From assembly GCF_041729615.1 (NCBI RefSeq), contig NZ_CP154874.1:997001-1061000 (forward strand): a stretch of DNA of 64,000 nucleotides, in the 5' to 3' direction. The stretch is from Pseudomonas alcaligenes (lineage in GTDB: Bacteria > Pseudomonadota > Gammaproteobacteria > Pseudomonadales > Pseudomonadaceae). Shown here piece by piece: positions 36,601 to 43,855 of the stretch. A program made the translations under genes and the position numbers. The notes under the pieces are model-generated. The model made no database searches. It was not told the origin of the DNA and saw only the letters and a program-made list of their open reading frames with translations. Positions within the stretch are counted from its first letter, which is position 1, and every line of letters begins with the position of its first letter.

Positions 36601-37432
36601 GACGGGGCTGCGGGCTGCGCTCGTTGAGCAGGGGAGTGTCGGCATCGGCTCGGTCGGTCAACTCGATCTCGAACAGCTCACTGCTGCTGCCGAGGATGCC
36701 GTGCATCAGGTCAGCCATGCGAAATGACCCGGAAACCATGCCGAGCACCGCCTCACGCCGCTCCTCGACGCTGCTCAACGGGGCATTCAGGCGAAATACC
36801 GGCAGGTAAAGAAGCACGCCGGCCTGCACGTCCTTCTCGGTCTCCTGCTTGAGTCGTACCGGTCCGGTCAGCACCGCCTCGCCGCCATCGCGCGCGAGCT
36901 CGATGGCCTCGCGGCGCACCGGCTCGCTGTACATGTCGAAGCCGAGCACGCGGCGGTTGCGCCAATCCAGTGGATTGATGAAGTCGACGATCAGGTAGGT
37001 CTCGCGCTCGCCGGCCGGATAGACCTGGAAGTCCCCCCGGCCATCGGCGCGCGCCCGGGTCACGAAGGCCGGCAGCTCGCCGGCGCGCAAGTAGCGCCCC
37101 CAGGCCAGGGCCTGGATGCCCGGGTAGTGCTCCTGCAACTGCAGCTGGTCGGTGGCGCGCTGCCATTCGCCATGGGAAACGTCGTCACTGCCGGCCAGCA
37201 GCCCGGACATGCCGCGCAGGACCATCTCGTAGGCACGCATGCGCTCCTGCACGCTGGATTCGACGCCATCCACCGCCAGGGCGAAACGACGCTCCTGCGC
37301 CTCGCGGCTACCGGCATCGAGTACCGACCACTGCCAGAACACCAGGAGGCTGAGACCGGCCAGCAACAAGAGGCTGACCAGCAGGGGAATCCAGGGCTTG
37401 CGGGGCGAGAAGTGGGGAGCACTGTCGTCCAT
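33674..37432 (-). CDS. Hybrid histidine kinase: CHASE-like sensor, two PAS, HisKA/HATPase, three receivers
   Basis: A 1252-aa inner-membrane kinase. TM1 (about 14-34), periplasmic CHASE-type domain (about 55-300: YPGIQALAWGRYLRAGEL, VDFINPLDWRNRRVLGFDMYSEPVRREA), TM2 (about 320-342), PAS1 (about 357-478), PAS2 (about 479-600), HisKA with ANMSHELRTPLNSI (His about 624), HATPase (N box LLSNALKF about 740, GTGLGLAI about 809), then REC1 (about 867), REC2 (about 992) and REC3 (about 1126), each with phospho-acceptor Asp. The PAS domains are near-identical in long stretches, a recent tandem duplication. AGGAGA precedes the ATG. Domain order matches kinases that control biofilm and surface behaviour; the ligand is unknown. 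Confidence 0.94.
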   Translation of the reverse strand: MDDSAPHFSPRKPWIPLLVSLLLLAGLSLLVFWQWSVLDAGSREAQERRFALAVDGVESSVQERMRAYEMVLRGMSGLLAGSDDVSHGEWQRATDQLQLQEHYPGIQALAWGRYLRAGELPAFVTRARADGRGDFQVYPAGERETYLIVDFINPLDWRNRRVLGFDMYSEPVRREAIELARDGGEAVLTGPVRLKQETEKDVQAGVLLYLPVFRLNAPLSSVEERREAVLGMVSGSFRMADLMHGILGSSSELFEIELTDRADADTPLLNERSPQPRQPSFETLRTLNIYGRDWQLRVSSTPAYEATVSNQSLPISLVTGLLASLLLSLLVGGFLYLRERALVASEGQSQRLRESEGRFRLVVEASPNAIVLVDGQGRVVMVNRQTEQMFGYERSELLGQPVERLLPEGSRHGHVGLRQAYHQAPEHRRMGGNRELFGQHRDGRLIPVEVGLSPIRSGQETLVQAVIIDISERRAAEERFRLVVEASPNAIVLVDGPGRVAMVNRQTEQMFGYSRDELLGQPVEKLLPESMRALHPKLREGFLKDPTPRRMGSNRELFGQHRDGRLIPLEVGLSPLRSGDDLLVQAVIIDISERKAAEQRLREQAEQLALANRYKSEFLANMSHELRTPLNSILILSEQLKHNVAGNLTEKQVKHADIVYKAGNDLLQLINDVLDLAKIEAGRVQLKLEPVNIHDLLVELDSSLRPMAEIKGLRLLTHLEPGVARVIHSDRGRLQQILRNLLSNALKFTEHGEVELAIGRSPVSLDEERETLQFVVRDSGIGIDPAQHERIFQAFQQIDGSTSRRFGGTGLGLAITRQLVEVLGGQISLESTPGQGSRFIVRLPVVALQQNSREDESASSLPQRSGSGPAILIVEDDLNFAAVIAEEAQAHGFASVHCRNGKQAIALLQSERFAAVILDILLPDISGWQIYRRLRGLLQYRDVPVHILSCVPQPQDWHDDGTRYLVKPIAREDLEQVFQHIAVEPDAPSRALLLVEDVEIEREHYREHLLQIGFAVSAVSSAEEAIQTYIGRDFSALVIDLDLPDRDGFDLLEALHRERPLQGCQVVINTGVDVTRQDLQRLRRYSAVVVRKSGDDLRPLSAALQGFFADVREPQVDSSGLTGKRVLLVDDDIRNIYAMTALLDEIGLAVLPAKDGVEALEVFAREPLDLILMDMAMPNMDGYTATRILKGERDCRIPVIALTAHAMKGDREKCITAGADDYLAKPVGRQELLEMLHRWLAVPNDAPRRALG

Positions 37433-37581
37433 GAGGTCTCCTGATCCGGTCCGGGCCAGCCCCGCTCACCTGAGGCATGCCCACGCTCGTGCGGTTTCGC
37501 ACGCAATCTGCTGAGAGTGTAGTCAGGATTTTTTCCACTCAGACTGTGGCGACCAACGGCGCTCGAGCGAGCGCTGAAATG

Positions 37582-37607
37582 CACGAAGCCCCTTGCGGGG
37601 CCTCGTG
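37582..37607 (-). terminator. Hairpin terminator of the OmpA-like lipoprotein gene
   Basis: Stem of 11 positions (CACGAaGCCCC/GGGGCcTCGTG, one mismatch) with TTGC loop, just past the stop codon of the minus-strand gene. The T-run after it is poor, so termination strength is uncertain. Confidence 0.6.
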
Positions 37608-37617
37608 GGGGGCGACT

Positions 37618-38304
37618 TTAGTACTGGGCGCCAGGCAGGGGGCGCAGGGTGACTTCCACCCGACGATTCTGCGCCCGGCCATCGGCCGTGGCGTTGCTGG
37701 CGACCGGCTGATCGGGGCCGGCGCCGCGGGTGCTCAGGCGCGAGGCATCGACCCCCTGGGCCAGCAGGTAGTTGGCCACGCTCTGCGCACGACGCTGCGA
37801 CAGGTTCATGTTGTAGGCATGGCTGCCGGTGCTGTCGGTGTGGCCGACGATCTCGATGCTGTTCTGGTTGTACTGGCGGAAGGACGACGCCAGGTTGTTC
37901 AGCGGGGAGTAGAAGCTGCTGGCGATGTCCGCCGAATCGGTGGCGAAGGTGATGTTGCCGGGCATGATCAGCTGGATGGTATCGCCCTGGCGCTGCACTT
38001 CCACGCCGGTGCCCTGCATGCTGCGGCGCAGCTCTTCTTCCTGCTTGTCGACGTAGTAGCCGTAGCCGGCGCCGGCCGCGCCGGCCACCGCAGCGCCGAT
38101 CAGCGCGCCCTTGCCACGGTTGTCGTGATTGATCGCGGCACCGGCCACGGCACCGGCCAGGGCGCCCAGGCCACCGTACTTGGCGGTCTTGCTCATGCCG
38201 CCGGAGCTCTGCTGGCTCTGGCTGTCATAGGGATTCTGCGAGGCACAACCTGTCACCAGGGCGACCAGCAGGGCGGCAAGGGTCAGGCGTGTAGGGTTCA
38301 GCAT
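37618..38304 (-). CDS. OmpA-family lipoprotein (YiaD-like)
   Basis: A 228-aa lipoprotein: signal with lipobox LVTGC (Cys about 20), then a glycine-rich GLGALAGAVAGAAINHDNRGKGALIGAAVAGAAGAGYGYYVD segment (Gly-zipper type, about 45-88), then a C-terminal OmpA peptidoglycan-binding domain (about 120-225). The latter has FATDSADI, VGHTDSTGSHAYNMNLSQRRAQSVANYL (diaminopimelate-contact Asp and Arg) and NRRVEVTL. It anchors the outer membrane to peptidoglycan. Single gene with its own terminator. Confidence 0.92.
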   Translation of the reverse strand: MLNPTRLTLAALLVALVTGCASQNPYDSQSQQSSGGMSKTAKYGGLGALAGAVAGAAINHDNRGKGALIGAAVAGAAGAGYGYYVDKQEEELRRSMQGTGVEVQRQGDTIQLIMPGNITFATDSADIASSFYSPLNNLASSFRQYNQNSIEIVGHTDSTGSHAYNMNLSQRRAQSVANYLLAQGVDASRLSTRGAGPDQPVASNATADGRAQNRRVEVTLRPLPGAQY

Positions 38305-38388
38305 GTTGTCGTGCTCCTGGAACGAAGTGACCGGTAAGACGGACCGGCAAAGCTTAGATAGGGCTGGGGCCGAAAGATTCCCGCAGGC

Positions 38389-39033
38389 TCAGGCACGAAT
38401 GAAGGGATTCTCGCGCATCTCGTCACCCAGGCGGGTATCCGGCCCATGACCGGTAACCACGGTGGCATCCTCGTCGAGGGTGTACAGGCGCCTGATCGAA
38501 CGCTCGATAGTGGCGTAGTCGCCGCCCCACAGGTCGGTGCGACCGATACCGCGGCGGAACAGGGTATCGCCGGCGATCAGCAGCTTGGCTGCGGGGAACC
38601 AGAAGCTGGTGGAGCCCGGCGTGTGCCCCGGCGTATGCAGCGCCACACCGCAGCCGCAGGCCAGTGCCTCGTCGTCGGCCAGCCACTGGTCCGGCGCCGG
38701 CACCGGCGTGTAAGGCACGCCGAACATGCGGCACTGCATTTCCAGGTTGTCCCAGAGGAACTGGTCGTCCTTGTGCAGGTGCAGGGTCGCGCCGGTCTTC
38801 TCCTTCATCTGCCCGGAGGCAAGGAAGTGATCGAGGTGGGCATGGGTGTGGATGATGCTGACCACCTGCAGCCCATGGGCCTCCAGGCGCGCCATGATCA
38901 ACTCGGGATTGCCGCCCGGGTCCACGACTATGGCCTTCTTGCTCAGCGGGTCGCCGATGATGGTGCAGTTGCACTGCAGCGGGCCAACCGGGAAGGTCTC
39001 GCGGATCAGGCTGGGTTGCGGGCTGTCGGTCAT
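38389..39033 (-). CDS. MBL-fold metallo-hydrolase (glyoxalase II-like)
   Basis: A 214-aa metallo-beta-lactamase-fold enzyme. Zinc ligands are visible in HTHAHLDH (about 61-68), in HTPGHTPGS (about 133-141), in AGDTLF (Asp about 156) and in VTGHGPDTRLG (His about 195). The fold matches YcbL-type glyoxalase II-like hydrolases acting on thioesters. Start ATG 39033 (GAGGAGA upstream) overlaps the stop of the AraC gene by 4 bp (ATGA), so the two form a translationally coupled pair. Confidence 0.9.
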   Translation of the reverse strand: MTDSPQPSLIRETFPVGPLQCNCTIIGDPLSKKAIVVDPGGNPELIMARLEAHGLQVVSIIHTHAHLDHFLASGQMKEKTGATLHLHKDDQFLWDNLEMQCRMFGVPYTPVPAPDQWLADDEALACGCGVALHTPGHTPGSTSFWFPAAKLLIAGDTLFRRGIGRTDLWGGDYATIERSIRRLYTLDEDATVVTGHGPDTRLGDEMRENPFIRA

Positions 39034-40070
39034 CTGGCATTCTCCTCGGTCAGGGGCCGCGCACGATAATCCTTGGGCGCCCTGCCCGTCCATTTGCGGA
39101 AGGCGCGACGGAAGTTGGAAGGGTCGCTGAAGCCCAGCAGCTGGGCGATCTCGAACAGCGGCAGGTGGGTGGTCTGCAGGTACTGCAGGGCCAGGCGCTT
39201 GCGCACCTCGTCGAGTACTTGCTGGTAGCTGGTGCCATGGGCGGCCAGGTGGCGGCGCAGGCTGCGCCCGCTGGTGTGCAGGGCACGGGCGGCGCTGTCC
39301 AGGCTGGGGAAGTCCCCGGGGCGCGCCAGCAGCAGGCGGCGCAGACGGCTGAGCAGGCCCTCCTGCACGTCCAGACTGGCCAATAGCGCTTCGCACTGCT
39401 GCTCGCACATCTGCATGGTGGCCGGATTGGCCAACGCCATGGGGCGCGCCAGGTAGTACCGCGGCAGGCGGAACCAGTGCCAGGGCTGCTCGAAAACGGC
39501 AGCGCGGCCAAAGACCTGGCGATAGAGCTGGGCATGCCCGGGGGCGGGATAGGCGAAGCCGACCTCGACTCCCTGCGGCCGCTCGCCGAGCAGAAACTGG
39601 GCGATGCTGTAGAGGCTGCCGAACAGGCCCTCGGCGGCGAAGCGGCTGAGCGTGCCCAAGGGGATCGACTCGCTGGCGCGCAGCTCCAGCCAGTCTCTGC
39701 TGTCCACTAGCTCCAGCTCGAAGGTCAGCCCCAGCACCCGGTAATAGCGCAGGGCGAACTGGATGGCACGCCCCAAATCCGCACTGGACAGCAGCGCGTA
39801 GCCGAGGATGCCGTGGGCCGAAGCGTTCAGACGCCGACCGAGGAGCAACCCAAGGGCGGGCTCATCGCAGAGCAACAGCGCGGCACTGGCCAGCAGGTGG
39901 AAGTCGGCCAGGCTAATGCGCCCGGTGGGGTTGTTCAGCACTTGCTGACGCACTCCCGCCTGCGTCAGCAGCCGCTCGCGCGGCACGCCGAGTTCCTCGC
40001 ACAAGGCCAGCAGGGCCTCGGCATAAGCCTGCGGCACCAGTTCGGCATTCAGGTTCAGCGGCTTGTTCAT
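39030..40070 (-). CDS. AraC-family regulator with arabinose-binding-like N-terminal domain
   Basis: A 346-aa regulator. The N-terminal 200 residues follow the AraC_binding_2/PF12625 pattern (LGVPRERLLTQAGVRQQVL; HGILGYALLSSADLGRAIQFALRYYRVLG). The C-terminal HTH (about 240-340: DSAARALHTSGRSLRRHLAAHGTSYQQVLDEVRKRLALQYL, LLGFSDPSNFRRAFRKWTGRAPKDYR) is standard. This subgroup often controls lipid, steroid or hydrophobic-compound genes. It may act on the MBL hydrolase with which it overlaps or on the divergent PF10118 gene, from which it is separated by 115 bp. Confidence 0.9.
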   Translation of the reverse strand: MNKPLNLNAELVPQAYAEALLALCEELGVPRERLLTQAGVRQQVLNNPTGRISLADFHLLASAALLLCDEPALGLLLGRRLNASAHGILGYALLSSADLGRAIQFALRYYRVLGLTFELELVDSRDWLELRASESIPLGTLSRFAAEGLFGSLYSIAQFLLGERPQGVEVGFAYPAPGHAQLYRQVFGRAAVFEQPWHWFRLPRYYLARPMALANPATMQMCEQQCEALLASLDVQEGLLSRLRRLLLARPGDFPSLDSAARALHTSGRSLRRHLAAHGTSYQQVLDEVRKRLALQYLQTTHLPLFEIAQLLGFSDPSNFRRAFRKWTGRAPKDYRARPLTEENAR

Positions 40071-40185
40071 GACGGATGTACTGGCCAGATATGACCTGAA
40101 TATTGGCTGAAGATAACCTTGCCCGGAAAAAGTCGGCAAGCCCATAGTCCACTCAGCCCATAACGATAAGAATGGAGGCCACGGC

Positions 40186-41013
40186 ATGGCCAGCCCCCCC
40201 GATCTGCAGATCCGCCCCCGTCAGCCGGAATTTGCCCTGCCCTCGCCCTGGGCCCGGCACTGGCATGGCGGTGACGCCTTCAAGAGTCACTTCTTCGATG
40301 CCATGTCGCTGCTGTTTCCGGATGGCGAGCGTTTCTTCATCGACTCGGTACGCGCCTATCGCGATCAGGTCAGCGACCCGCAGCAGCTAGCGCAGATCCG
40401 CGGCTTCATCGGCCAGGAAGCCCATCACAGCCGCGAGCACGAACACTACAACGAGGCCCTGCGCGGTTGCGGCTACGACCTGGACTATCTGGAGCGCCGC
40501 CTGAAAAAGCGCCTGGCCTTCGTGCGCAAGCATCTGCCAGCCAAGGTGCACCTGGCCGCCACGGTAGCGGTGGAGCACCTGACCGCGATCATGGCCGACG
40601 CCATTCTGCAGAACCCGGACTGGCTGGATGGGGCTGATGCGCAGATGGCGCGCCTGTGGCGCTGGCATGCACTGGAGGAAAGCGAGCACAAGGCGGTTGC
40701 CTTCGACCTTTACCAGCAGGTCTGCGGCAAAGTATGGCTGCGTCGCCGCGCCATGCTGCAGAGTACCTTCTTCTTCACCCTGGACACCTTCAAGGGCCTG
40801 GTACACATGCTGCGGCGCGATGGCCAGCTATGGCACTGGCGACTGTGGCGCGACGGCCTGGCCTGGCTGTGGGGGCACCGTGGCATTTTGCGGCCTCTGG
40901 TACGCGCCTACTGCGACTTCTACCGGGCCGACTTCCACCCCTGGCAGCACGACAATCTGCAGCTGATCCTGGAGCGGCGCCGCGAATTCGATGCTGAGGG
41001 CGTGCTCAACTGA
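40186..41013 (+). CDS. PF10118 metal-dependent hydrolase-like protein
   Basis: A 275-aa soluble helical protein of the 'predicted metal-dependent hydrolase' family. The ferritin-like pattern of His and Glu is visible: FIGQEAHHSREHEHYNEAL (about 74-92), VAVEHLTAIMADAIL (about 126-140) and WHALEESEHKAVAFDLYQQV (about 163-182). These place E-x-x-H pairs on a four-helix bundle typical of di-iron carboxylate proteins. It may be an oxygenase or hydrolase of lipids; function unproven. GGAGG precedes the ATG. Its 3' end overlaps the convergent LuxR gene by 8 bp. Confidence 0.85.
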   Translation: MASPPDLQIRPRQPEFALPSPWARHWHGGDAFKSHFFDAMSLLFPDGERFFIDSVRAYRDQVSDPQQLAQIRGFIGQEAHHSREHEHYNEALRGCGYDLDYLERRLKKRLAFVRKHLPAKVHLAATVAVEHLTAIMADAILQNPDWLDGADAQMARLWRWHALEESEHKAVAFDLYQQVCGKVWLRRRAMLQSTFFFTLDTFKGLVHMLRRDGQLWHWRLWRDGLAWLWGHRGILRPLVRAYCDFYRADFHPWQHDNLQLILERRREFDAEGVLN

Positions 41014-43723
41014 GCAGCCCCAGAGCCTTGGCCCGGGCCACCGCCTGCGTGCGCCGCTCGACGCCGAGCTTGCTGTTGATGTGGCGGGCATGCGTCTTGA
41101 CGGTGTGCAGGGAGATGAACAGGCGCTCGCTGATTTCCTGGTTGGAGCAGCCCAGGGCGATCAGGCGCAATACCGCCAGCTCACGAGTGCTGAGCGCTTC
41201 CGCGGCCCCCGTGGCCAACGGCTGCACCTCGGCCTCTGCTGGCAGGCACTGGCGCAATGCTTCGGTCAGCGGCGTAAGCGGTGCCATCTGCAACTGCGTA
41301 CGCAACCACGCCGGCTGGTGCATCAGCAACTCGTGAAAGGGCAGCAGAGTTCCGCCGCTGGCCGCTTCGAGGCTGGCCTGCAGCTGCAGTTGAGCCTCGC
41401 GCTCGCGACCACCGGCATACAGCAGCAGGCTCAGCTGGACCTGGGCGAACACCCCCAGCAGCTGCCCACCCTGTGCCTGGGCCCGCAGCACCAGGGCGCG
41501 CAGCCGACGCTCGGCGGCCTCACCCTGCCCCTGCCGGCGCTCCAGCGCGGCACGCTGCAACTCAATGTGCAACGGCAGCTGCGGATGGAACTCCGGCGCC
41601 GCAGCGGCCTGCTCACCGCTGTAGGTCTCGGCCAGGCGCAGCAACCAGGCATTGGCCAGGTCGATCTGGCCCTGGCTGAGCCAGAGCTCACACTTGGTCA
41701 CCGTGATCATCGCCAGGTAATAGACCGGCGGCACATCCCAGATATGCATCAACCGTTCGGCCTCGGCCAACTCGGCAAAGGCCTCGTTGAACCGCCCCTG
41801 GCGCCCCTCCTGGCTGGCCAGGATGCAGTAGCCCACCAGCAGGCTGATGTCACGGCAGCTGCGCGCCTCGGCAATCCCCGCCCTTAGTTTCTGCCGCGCT
41901 TCGTCGGGGCGCAGACGCAGGGCCAGCAGGAAACCTTCGTACAGGGTCAGGCGGGCACGCACCGCGTAGACCTTCTGCGCCGACAAGCCGCGCAGGCGCT
42001 CCTGGCCGGAGCGAACCTCTTCGAGTGCCCGCACGATCTCGCCACGCGCCAGCAACACACGACCACGATCATAGAGGCAGAGCGCTTCGAACAGAGGGTT
42101 GCTCTGCCGCTGAGCCAGTTCCAGCGCCTCACGATTGAGGCCGCGAGCACGCCACAGGTCACCACGCACCACGGCCAGGTTGGCCAGGGTCGAAAGGCAC
42201 AGCAGGCGCGAGCCATAGTGCTCCGTGGGCATCGCAGCCAGCGCTTCGCCACAGTAGGCCTCGGCCTGCTGACTGTCGCCGCGCCCACGAGCGATCACAC
42301 CGCTGATGGCCAGCCACTGGGCCAGCAGCGACTGCTGTTCGGCCTGGCTCGGCGCCGGCAGGAAACGCACCAGCTGATTGGCCAGATCCTCGGCCGCATC
42401 CAGTTGGCAGGCCAGGGCCAGCGCCCAGCTGTACAGCAGGATCAGGCGCGGTGTACTGGTCAGCAAGCTGTCGGGCAGGTCCATCTTCCAGCGCAACAGC
42501 ATGGCGACATTCTGCTCGGCCAGCAGATGCTCCTCGGAAAAGTTCTGTACCAGACTGGCCGCCACGTCAGGCTGACCGGCACGCAGGGCCTGCTCCACCG
42601 CCTCGTCCAGCAACCCCTGGCTGCTGAACCAGCGACAGGCACGCAGGTGCATACTGGCTGGCGGCAAGGACAGCTGATGGCTGGGGCTGGCCCGCAGCAG
42701 GTCGGAAAACAGGTGGTGATAGCGGAACCAGCGCCCCTGCTCGTCCAGCGGCACCAGAAATACCTGATGAGCCTGCAGATACTGGAGGATGGCCGCGCTG
42801 TCGCCACTGTCGCGCACCGCATCGCACAACTCGGCGCAGAAACGCTCCAGACAAGCCGTGTCGTAGAGAAAAGCCTGCAGTTCGGGCGGCTGGCGCTCGA
42901 TCACTTCTTCCAGCAGGTAGTCACGCACCATGCCCTGAGCGCCGTGCAGGTCACTCCCACCCTCGCCGGCAGTGAGTAGCCAGAGGCGCAGCCCGGCGAC
43001 CCAACCCTCGCTGCGCTGCAGCAGGTTATCGACCTGCTCGGCTGGCAGATCGGCGCCCTGCGCCAGCAACAGGGCGCGGGTTTCTTCCGGGGTCAGGCGC
43101 AGGTCCTGTTCCTGCAGTTCCAGCAGCTGGCGCGACAGGCGCAGGCGTGCCAGGTGCCAGTCCGGACGCTGGCGGCTGGTCACCAGCACCAGCATGCCGG
43201 CCGGCAGGTGATTGAGGAAGAACTGCAGGCAACGATCCAGCACCGCGCCCTGGGCCAGGTGGTAGTCATCCAGCACCAGCAGCAGAGGTTGTTGCGGGTC
43301 CAGGCACTCGCCCAGTTCGTCGAGCAGGCCGTCCAGCCACTCCTCGAAGGCAAACGGCTGGTGGCGCTGGCGCATCTTGAGCATGCCCAGAGCCTCATCG
43401 CCTATCCGCGGGAAAAACTGACGCAGGCCCTCCAGCAGGCGTTCGAGAAAACGCCCTGGGTCGCCGTCACGTCGGCTCAGCCCTAGCCAGAGACTTTGCC
43501 AATGTGCAGGGAGACGCTCGCAGAACTCCACGGCCAGGGAACTCTTGCCGAATCCAGCGGGGGCACTGATCAGCAGCAGGCGACCCTCGCGCCCTTCCTC
43601 CAACCGCTCGCACAGTCGCGGGCGGCGAACATGGCCGGCAGGCAGAGGCGGACGAAAGAAGCGCCCCTCGCCCGAAGAGCTCGGGAGGCTGGCAAAGGCG
43701 GGAGAGCGGGACAGATCGGTCAC
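41006..43723 (-). CDS. MalT-type LuxR-family transcriptional activator (STAND ATPase)
   Basis: A regulator of about 905 aa: Walker A in SAPAGFGKSSLAVEF (about 54-68, Lys60), NACHT-like ATPase (to about 330, with the Walker B-like LLLVLDDYHLA near 160), winged-helix and TPR-like repeats (about 340-800), and C-terminal LuxR HTH (about 845-905: STRELAVLRLIALGCSNQEISERLFISLHTVKTHARHINSKLGV). MalT/AlkS-type proteins bind ATP and an inducer, then oligomerise on DNA. I take GTG 43723 as start, since an upstream ATG (43810) sits against the preceding terminator, leaving no room for a promoter. Likely activates the adjacent DUF1329/DUF1302 genes. Confidence 0.9.
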   Translation of the reverse strand: MTDLSRSPAFASLPSSSGEGRFFRPPLPAGHVRRPRLCERLEEGREGRLLLISAPAGFGKSSLAVEFCERLPAHWQSLWLGLSRRDGDPGRFLERLLEGLRQFFPRIGDEALGMLKMRQRHQPFAFEEWLDGLLDELGECLDPQQPLLLVLDDYHLAQGAVLDRCLQFFLNHLPAGMLVLVTSRQRPDWHLARLRLSRQLLELQEQDLRLTPEETRALLLAQGADLPAEQVDNLLQRSEGWVAGLRLWLLTAGEGGSDLHGAQGMVRDYLLEEVIERQPPELQAFLYDTACLERFCAELCDAVRDSGDSAAILQYLQAHQVFLVPLDEQGRWFRYHHLFSDLLRASPSHQLSLPPASMHLRACRWFSSQGLLDEAVEQALRAGQPDVAASLVQNFSEEHLLAEQNVAMLLRWKMDLPDSLLTSTPRLILLYSWALALACQLDAAEDLANQLVRFLPAPSQAEQQSLLAQWLAISGVIARGRGDSQQAEAYCGEALAAMPTEHYGSRLLCLSTLANLAVVRGDLWRARGLNREALELAQRQSNPLFEALCLYDRGRVLLARGEIVRALEEVRSGQERLRGLSAQKVYAVRARLTLYEGFLLALRLRPDEARQKLRAGIAEARSCRDISLLVGYCILASQEGRQGRFNEAFAELAEAERLMHIWDVPPVYYLAMITVTKCELWLSQGQIDLANAWLLRLAETYSGEQAAAAPEFHPQLPLHIELQRAALERRQGQGEAAERRLRALVLRAQAQGGQLLGVFAQVQLSLLLYAGGREREAQLQLQASLEAASGGTLLPFHELLMHQPAWLRTQLQMAPLTPLTEALRQCLPAEAEVQPLATGAAEALSTRELAVLRLIALGCSNQEISERLFISLHTVKTHARHINSKLGVERRTQAVARAKALGLLS

Positions 43724-43811
43724 GAGAGCATCGGGGTCATCGGCGACAGCACAATCTTCGCAGCCTATCCCCTTGGTACTCGCATTTGAAGCCCAAAGCA
43801 CATCACACAAA

Positions 43812-43838
43812 AGAAAAAGCCGGCGCTAGGCCGGCTTC
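43812..43838 (-). terminator. Rho-independent terminator of the DUF1329 gene
   Basis: Stem AAGCCGGC/GCCGGCTT (43817-43824 and 43830-43837) with a 5-base loop. On the minus strand it is followed by TTTTTCTTTT. Confidence 0.85.
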
Positions 43839-43855
43839 TTCAGGTGACGCGAGGA

